A stretch of 5,114 nucleotides of DNA from Pseudomonadota bacterium. Its GTDB lineage: Bacteria; Pseudomonadota; Alphaproteobacteria; Rhizobiales; Rhizobiaceae. The translations under genes were made by a program, and so were the position numbers. The notes under the pieces are model-generated. The model searched no databases. It saw only the letters and a program-made list of their open reading frames with translations, and had not been told where the DNA came from. Below, piece after piece: positions 1 to 5,114 of the stretch. The stretch's first letter is position 1, and each line of letters opens with the position of its first letter. The stretch spans positions 1 to 5,114 of the forward strand of contig JAEYXI010000607.1 of NCBI GenBank assembly GCA_023428515.1, in the 5' to 3' direction.

Positions 1-6
1 GAGCGA

Positions 7-1397
<1,391 letters not shown>

Positions 1398-1398
<1 letters not shown>

Positions 1399-2675
1399 TG
1401 GACGCGACCCCCGTGACCAACGTTCCGATCCTCCAGGTCGAGCATCTGTCGATGAAGTTCGGCGGCCTAGTCGCCATCGGCGACCTGTCGTTCCAGGCGC
1501 GGCGCGGCGAGATCACCGCGCTGATCGGCCCGAACGGCGCCGGCAAGACCACCGTGTTCAACTGCATCACCGGCTTCTACAAGCCGTCGGAAGGCATGAT
1601 CACGCTGACGCGCAGCGACGGCACCCAGTACCTGCTCGAGCGCCTGCCCGACTTCCAGATACCGGCCAAGGCCAAGGTGGCGCGCACCTTCCAGAACATC
1701 CGCCTGTTCTCCGGCATGACGGTGTTGGAGAACCTGCTGGTGGCCCAGCACAACAGGCTGATGGCGGCGTCGGGCTTCACCATACTCGGCCTGCTCGGCA
1801 TCGGCGGCTACCGCAAGGCCTCGGGAGAATCGATCGAACTGGCCAAGCATTGGCTGGACAAGGCGAGCCTCACCGACCGCGCCGACGACCCGGCGGGCGA
1901 TCTGCCCTATGGCGCGCAGCGCCGGCTGGAGATCGCGCGCGCCATGTGCACCGGTCCTGAACTCCTCTGCCTGGACGAGCCGGCCGCCGGTTTGAATCCG
2001 AAGGAGTCGCTGGCGCTCAACGAGCTTCTCAATGACATCAAGTCGACCGGCACGTCGATCCTGCTGATCGAGCACGACATGTCGGTGGTGATGCAGATCT
2101 CCGACCACGTCGTCGTGCTGGAATACGGCCGCAAGATCTCCGACGGCGATCCGACTTCGGTGAAGAGCGATCCGCGCGTCATCGCCGCCTATCTCGGCGT
2201 CGACGACACCGAGGTTACCGACGTGTTGGCCGAGGTCGGCGATGACCAGGTCATCGAGGAACTCGACGGCGAGCCCGACCGGGCGCATGGACCCGGCGAT
2301 TCCGCCTCGATGATGGCCGGGCCGGTTTCCGACACGATCGGCCACAGCGACGATGACGGCGAGACGGTCAAGGTGTCGCGCGGCGCATCGAAGGCCGAGC
2401 AGTACGACCATCGCCATGCCGCCGCCACCTCCAATGCGCTCGCCGCGCCGAAGGGCGGCACGCCGGACAAGCTGACCCTGATCAAGGGCATCGGGCCGGT
2501 CAACGAGAGGAAGCTGCACGAGCACGGCATCTTCCATTTCGAACAGATCGCCGCCTGGACCGAAGCCGACGTGAAGGCCGCCGAAGCCTATCTCGAATTC
2601 GACGGCCGCATCGCGCGGGAAGACTGGATCGGCCAGGCAAAGTCGCTTGCCGCCAAGAGCGGAGGCGCACGCTGA
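1398..2675 (+). CDS. livG: LivG ATP-binding protein with C-terminal helix-hairpin-helix extension
   Basis: This is one of two ATPase subunits that power the Liv/Bra amino acid importer from the cytoplasmic face. Visible ABC motifs are Walker A GPNGAGKT (44-51), Q-loop Gln99 in RTFQNIRLF, the LivG-type signature LPYGAQRRLE (169-178), Walker B LLCLDEP (189-195) with catalytic Glu194, and switch His226 in LIEHDMS. The LivG-specific C-terminal segment ends near AAYLG (263-267). Ordinary LivG proteins are about 255-300 residues, but this one has 425. After residue 268 comes an acidic, low-complexity linker (about 269-356), then a compact domain at about 357-418 with TLIKGIGPVNERKL, an HhH-type GIG turn, and a GRIAREDW segment. 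The reading frame is continuous and keeps the host's GC-rich codon use, and the livF ribosome site lies in its last codons, so the extension does not look like a frameshift or readthrough artefact. The rhizobial name is often braF. Confidence 0.95.
2466..2651 (+). other. HhH-like domain fused to the C-terminus of LivG
   Basis: Residues 357-418 of LivG form a short domain separate from the ATPase. It has LTLIKGIGP (359-367) with the hairpin Gly364-Ile-Gly366, a helix NERKLHEHGI, the segment FEQIAAW (381-387), a predicted helix over 388-398, and YLEFDGRIAREDWIGQAKSLA (398-418 region). This resembles the helix-hairpin-helix/H3TH-like module (the 'predicted flap endonuclease-1-like' family) that I recall as C-terminal additions to NuoE and ribosomal protein L21 in many rhizobia. 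In those settings it is not known to act as a nuclease. No catalytic acidic cluster typical of a full FEN nuclease is visible, so a nucleic-acid or protein contact role is more plausible than cleavage. Confidence 0.75.
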
Positions 2676-2677
2676 TG
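2661..2677 (+). promoter_or_regulatory. livF ribosome binding site and TGATG start/stop junction
   Basis: GGAGG at 2661-2665 lies nine bases before the livF ATG at 2675. The livG stop TGA (2673-2675) overlaps that ATG by one base, repeating the architecture of the livM/livG junction. This supports both the long form of LivG and the livF start. Confidence 0.85.
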
Positions 2678-3400
2678 ACCAAGACCCTTCTCCAGGTCGA
2701 GGGCGTCGAGACCTATTACGGCAACATCCGCGCGCTGAACGGCGTCTCGATCTCCGTCAACGAGGGCGAGATCGTTGCGCTGATCGGCGCCAACGGCGCC
2801 GGCAAGTCCACGCTGATGATGACCATCTTCGGTACGCCGCGGGCGAGGACCGGCACCATCACCTTCAACGGCGCCGACATCACCAGCCTGCCGACGCACG
2901 AGATCGCGCGCATGCGCATCGCGCAGTCCCCCGAGGGACGGCGCATCTTCCCGCGCATGACGGTGATGGAAAACCTGCAGATGGGCGCCAGCCTCGACAA
3001 GCTGCAGTATTTCGATGAAGACGTCGAGAAGGTGTTCACCCTCTTCCCGCGGCTGAAGGAGCGCATCAGCCAGCGCGGCGGCACGCTGTCGGGCGGCGAG
3101 CAGCAGATGCTGTCGATCGGCCGTGCGCTGATGGCCCGCCCGAAGCTGCTTCTGCTTGACGAGCCCTCGCTCGGACTGGCGCCGCTGATCGTCAAGCAGA
3201 TCTTCGACGCCGTGCGCGAGCTCAACCGCACCCAGGGCCTGACCGTGTTCCTGGTCGAGCAGAACGCCTTCGGCGCGCTGAAGCTGGCGACGCGCGGCTA
3301 CGTCATGGTCAACGGCAAGGTCACGATGAGCGGCACCGGCCAGGAGCTGCTCGCCAATCCGGAAGTGCGCGCCGCTTATCTCGAAGGCGGCCGGCACTAG
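2675..3400 (+). CDS. livF: LivF, branched-chain amino acid ABC transporter ATP-binding protein
   Basis: This is the second cytoplasmic ATPase of the importer and pairs with LivG beneath the LivH-LivM channel. The 241-residue product is of normal LivF length. It shows Walker A GANGAGKS (38-45), Q-loop Gln84 in the LivF hallmark AQSPEGRRIFPRMTVMENL (83-101), the signature LSGGEQQM (138-145), and Walker B LLLLDEPSLGLAP (158-170) with catalytic Glu163. The switch position holds Gln196 (LVEQNA) instead of His; this substitution is usual in LivF and so does not suggest a defect. The C-terminus, with ELLANPEVRAAYLEGG, is standard. Translation is coupled to livG, and a 12-base gap separates its stop from the next gene. 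In rhizobia it is often called braG. Confidence 0.97.
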   Translation: MTKTLLQVEGVETYYGNIRALNGVSISVNEGEIVALIGANGAGKSTLMMTIFGTPRARTGTITFNGADITSLPTHEIARMRIAQSPEGRRIFPRMTVMENLQMGASLDKLQYFDEDVEKVFTLFPRLKERISQRGGTLSGGEQQMLSIGRALMARPKLLLLDEPSLGLAPLIVKQIFDAVRELNRTQGLTVFLVEQNAFGALKLATRGYVMVNGKVTMSGTGQELLANPEVRAAYLEGGRH

Positions 3401-3412
3401 GGAGCGACAAAA

Positions 3413-3760
3413 ATGCAAGGCATCCTCTACGAAGAAGCCTCGATCTGGCAGTTCTTTTTCATCACCTGCCTGCTTGGCGGCTGGGCGGCCTGGATGACGG
3501 GGCGCGCCTGCGCACAGACCTGGCGGCCTATGTCCAGCCTCGTCGTCTTCCTGCTGCTGCTCGGCATCGCGGTGCGCTTCATCCATCACGCGCTCTTCGA
3601 CGGCACGATGTTCACGGCGCAATACTACATTGTCGACACGATCATCCTGCTCGTCATCGGCATCATCGGTTACCAGTACAAACGCACCAACCAGATGGTG
3701 ACGCAGTACCACTGGCTCTTCGAACGCACGTCGCTCCTGAGCTGGAAGCCGAAGGCTTGA
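3413..3760 (+). CDS. Small three-helix membrane protein in the liv operon (probable DUF6867)
   Basis: This is a 115-residue protein with no assigned function. I believe it matches the DUF6867 family, found beside liv genes in Rhizobiales; that is from memory and was not searched. Three membrane segments are visible at about residues 12-29, 40-57 and 71-88, with a basic C-terminal tail (YKRTNQ at 89-94, WKPK near the end) suited to the cytoplasmic side. Aromatic and histidine residues gather between helices 2 and 3 (FIHHALFDG, 56-64). The start at 3413 follows AGGGAG (3399-3404) at eight bases' spacing, and only 12 bases separate it from livF, so it is almost certainly co-transcribed. There is no signal peptide cleavage site and no enzymatic motif. 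An accessory or assembly role for the transporter is inference from position alone. Confidence 0.88.
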   Translation: MQGILYEEASIWQFFFITCLLGGWAAWMTGRACAQTWRPMSSLVVFLLLLGIAVRFIHHALFDGTMFTAQYYIVDTIILLVIGIIGYQYKRTNQMVTQYHWLFERTSLLSWKPKA

Positions 3761-3782
3761 GGTTGGAAGGTTCGTGCCAAAA

Positions 3783-3799
3783 CGGCGTGACAAGCGCCG
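3783..3799 (+). other. Short GC stem-loop after the DUF6867 gene
   Basis: CGGCG (3783-3787) pairs with CGCCG (3795-3799), with an additional U-G pair closing a GACAA loop. It is not followed by a run of T (the next bases are GAAAATGGG), so it is unlikely to end transcription efficiently by itself. It could protect the 3' end of the upstream message after processing. Confidence 0.4.
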
Positions 3800-3829
3800 G
3801 AAAATGGGCAAAGTACCCTTTCTGCGATA

Positions 3830-3868
3830 GGGTGGGCATCGCATGAAAGTTCTCATTCACGCCCACTC
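3830..3868 (+). promoter_or_regulatory. Stem-loop in the livK leader
   Basis: GTGGGC (3832-3837) pairs with GCCCAC (3861-3866), extended outward by a G-U and a G-C pair to about eight base pairs. Inside it ATGA (3843-3846) can pair with TCAT (3853-3856). The hairpin ends seven bases before the livK Shine-Dalgarno sequence. A competing upstream hairpin, ACCCT (3815-3819) with AGGGT (3829-3833), shares four bases (3830-3833) with its 5' arm, so the two cannot form together. A regulatory role is inferred only from this geometry. Confidence 0.4.
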
Positions 3869-3890
3869 GTTTAATGGGAGTCATCAATGA
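3843..3890 (+). other. Possible leader-peptide reading frame upstream of livK
   Basis: An ATG at 3843 opens a 15-codon frame encoding [15 protein letters not shown], ending at TGA 3888-3890, which overlaps the livK ATG (3887-3889) as ATGA. Codons 3-5 are consecutive Val-Leu-Ile (GTT CTC ATT), the three substrates typical of this transporter, and they lie in the apical part of the livK leader hairpin. Upstream, AGGGTGG (3829-3835) is a weak ribosome site at best. Several codons (GTT, ATT, TTT, AAT, AGT) are unlike the GC-ending codons of the neighbouring genes, which fits either a slow-codon leader or plain non-coding DNA. It may be chance. Confidence 0.25.
3875..3889 (+). promoter_or_regulatory. 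livK ribosome binding site
   Basis: TGGGAG at 3875-3880 precedes the ATG at 3887 by six bases and fixes the start that gives a complete signal peptide. In Sinorhizobium meliloti the small RNA AbcR1 is known to repress livK, so this G-rich site is a plausible small-RNA target here too; that transfer is inference. Confidence 0.75.
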
Positions 3891-5002
3891 AGAAGTCACT
3901 ATTGTCCGCAGTTGCCTTGACCGCTCTCGTAGCGTTCAGCGGCAGCGCGTGGGCCGAGGTCGTCATCGCCGTCGCCGGTCCGATCACCGGTCCGAACGCC
4001 GCTTTCGGTGCGCAGCTCCAGAAGGGCGCCGAGCAGGCCGCCGCCGACATCAACGCGGCCGGGGGCATGAACGGCGAGCAGATCCGTGTCGTGGTGGGCG
4101 ACGACGTCTCCGATCCGAAGCAGGGCATCTCGGTCGCCAACAAGTTCGTCGCCGACGGCGTCAAGTTCGTCATCGGCCACTTCAACTCGGGCGTCTCGAT
4201 CCCGGCCTCGGAAGTCTACGCCGAGAACGGCATCCTCGAGATCACGCCCGCGGCGACCAACCCGGTCTTCACCGAGCGCGGCCTGTGGAACGTGTTCCGC
4301 ACCTGCGGCCGCGACGACCAGCAGGGCGGCATCGCCGGCGCGTATCTGGCCGAGAAGTTCAAGGACGCCAAGATCGCGGTCGTGCACGACAAGACCCCGT
4401 ACGGCCAGGGCCTGGCCGACGAGACCAAGAAGGCGATGAACGCCGCTGGCCTCACGGAAGTCATGTATGAAGGCGTGAACGTCGGCGACAAGGACTTCTC
4501 CGCCCTCATCGCCAAGATGAAGGAAGCCGGCGTCACCATCATCTACTGGGGCGGCCTGCACACCGAGGCCGGCCTGATCATCCGCCAGGCTGCCGACCAG
4601 GGCCTCGACGCCACGCTGGTCTCCGGCGACGGCATCGTGTCGAACGAACTCGCCTCGATCGCCGGCGACGCCGTCGAAGGCACGCTGAACACCTTCGGCC
4701 CGGATCCGCGCCTCAACCCGGCGAACAAGGAACTGGTCGAGAAGTTCCGCGCCGCGGGCTTCGAGCCGGAAGCCTACACGCTCTATGCCTATGCGGCCAC
4801 GCAGATCCTCGCCCAGGCGGCCACCGCTGCCGGTTCGAACGATCCGCAGGAAGTCGCCAAGGCGATCAAGGAGAAGGGTCCCTTCAAGACCGTTCTCGGC
4901 GAGCTGTCCTTCAACGAGAAGGGTGACCGCACCGACGCCGACTACGTCGTCTACGAATGGCGCAAGGGCGACGACGGCAAGTACAACTACTTCCAGCTCT
5001 GA
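3887..5002 (+). CDS. livK: LivK/BraC-type periplasmic amino acid-binding protein
   Basis: This is the substrate-binding protein that captures branched-chain (in rhizobia often a wider range of) amino acids in the periplasm and delivers them to LivH-LivM. The 371-residue precursor has a clear signal peptide: a lysine-rich start (MKKS), a hydrophobic core, and Ala-Trp-Ala ending at residue 23, leaving a mature protein of about 348 residues starting [12 protein letters not shown]. There is no lipobox cysteine. The type I periplasmic-binding fold is shown by [40 protein letters not shown] (98-103), [42 protein letters not shown] and SGDGIVS (246-252). The cysteine pair that forms a disulfide in E. 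coli LivJ/LivK is absent: the aligned positions are Ser75 and Asn100, and Cys140 is the only cysteine in the mature protein. It lies 126 bases after the preceding gene and is followed by a strong terminator, an arrangement that allows the binding protein to be made in excess. The rhizobial name is often braC. Confidence 0.95.
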   Translation: MKKSLLSAVALTALVAFSGSAWAEVVIAVAGPITGPNAAFGAQLQKGAEQAAADINAAGGMNGEQIRVVVGDDVSDPKQGISVANKFVADGVKFVIGHFNSGVSIPASEVYAENGILEITPAATNPVFTERGLWNVFRTCGRDDQQGGIAGAYLAEKFKDAKIAVVHDKTPYGQGLADETKKAMNAAGLTEVMYEGVNVGDKDFSALIAKMKEAGVTIIYWGGLHTEAGLIIRQAADQGLDATLVSGDGIVSNELASIAGDAVEGTLNTFGPDPRLNPANKELVEKFRAAGFEPEAYTLYAYAATQILAQAATAAGSNDPQEVAKAIKEKGPFKTVLGELSFNEKGDRTDADYVVYEWRKGDDGKYNYFQL

Positions 5003-5021
5003 TATCCCAGCATATCACGCG

Positions 5022-5055
5022 AAACGCCCGGCCATGCGCCGGGCGTTTTGTTTTT
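5022..5055 (+). terminator. Rho-independent terminator after livK
   Basis: AAACGCCCGGC (5022-5032) pairs perfectly with GCCGGGCGTTT (5038-5048) around the five-base loop CATGC, giving an 11-bp GC-rich stem. It runs into a T-rich tract (5046-5055, broken by one G). It begins 19 bases after the livK stop and marks the end of the operon. The reverse strand has AAA before the stem but no good T tract from the other side beyond TTT, so it acts mainly on the + strand. Confidence 0.93.
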
Positions 5056-5114
5056 GGCGGGCGCGGCACGGCCGGCAAGATCGGTCGGAAGTCGCCTACG
5101 CAATTTGGTTGCAC

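Noticed and set aside
1467..2537. Long open frame on the minus strand (356 codons) opposite livG
   Set aside because: It has the same antisense codon-bias origin, with a His/Val/Asp/Arg-rich translation and no recognisable domain or ribosome site.
2202..2675. The LivG extension as a frameshift, lost stop or separate small gene
   Set aside because: The frame is uninterrupted, codon use does not change, there is no ribosome site with a start near the domain, and the livF junction is placed exactly at its end.
3362..3400. LivF Gln196 in place of the switch His as a sign of a dead ATPase
   Set aside because: Gln at this position is normal in LivF proteins, including E. coli, so it is not a local defect.
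2588..3856. Long open frame on the minus strand (422 codons) opposite livF and the DUF6867 gene
   Set aside because: It is antisense to clearly coding genes. Such frames stay open because GC-rich third positions avoid stops on the other strand; the translation is low-complexity and resembles no family.
3757..3875. Sigma-70-like pieces such as TTGAGG (3757-3762) and TTTAAT (3870-3875)
   Set aside because: No pair has correct spacing with a believable start; TTTAAT would place the transcript start beyond the ribosome site.
5001..5016. Inverted repeat GATAT...ATATC over the livK stop
   Set aside because: Five AT-rich pairs with a six-base loop is too weak to call, and the true terminator follows directly.
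4911..5114. Minus-strand frame at the right edge that could be the start of a convergent gene
   Set aside because: It runs through the terminator and into livK, is Arg/Cys-rich and has no homology I recognise. The 59 bases after the terminator support nothing.

Overview
The window is a GC-rich stretch (third codon positions almost always G or C) carrying most of a branched-chain/broad-specificity amino acid ABC transporter operon of the Liv/Bra (HAAT) family. Gene order, protein sequences and a small family-specific membrane gene before the binding-protein gene point to an alphaproteobacterium of the Rhizobiales, perhaps a Mesorhizobium/Phyllobacteriaceae-like organism. The order assignment is inference from protein style, not from a marker gene.

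All genes lie on the + strand: livM (permease, 7-1398), livG (ATPase with a long C-terminal extension, 1398-2675), livF (second ATPase, 2675-3400), a 115-residue three-helix membrane protein that I take to be DUF6867 (3413-3760), a 126-base gap with stem-loops and a possible leader peptide, then livK (periplasmic binding protein, 3887-5002) and a strong intrinsic terminator (5022-5055). The second permease gene, livH, is expected just left of the window. livM/livG and livG/livF each overlap by one base in a TGATG junction behind a good ribosome binding site, so the cytoplasmic machinery is probably made by coupled translation. The last 59 bases hold nothing I can support.

LivK captures amino acids in the periplasm and docks on the LivH-LivM channel. 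LivG and LivF hydrolyse ATP on the cytoplasmic side to drive import. The DUF6867 protein has no known role but sits inside the transcription unit.

The core is an ordinary transporter. Two things deserve a second look. First, LivG has an acidic linker and then a helix-hairpin-helix domain at its C-terminus (about residues 357-418), which is not part of the standard LivG fold. Second, a 15-codon reading frame directly before livK has consecutive Val-Leu-Ile codons, a stop overlapping the livK start (ATGA), and hairpin arms around those codons. This resembles a branched-chain amino acid attenuation leader but is unproven. I found no RNA genes, CRISPR arrays, insertion sequences or prophage signs.
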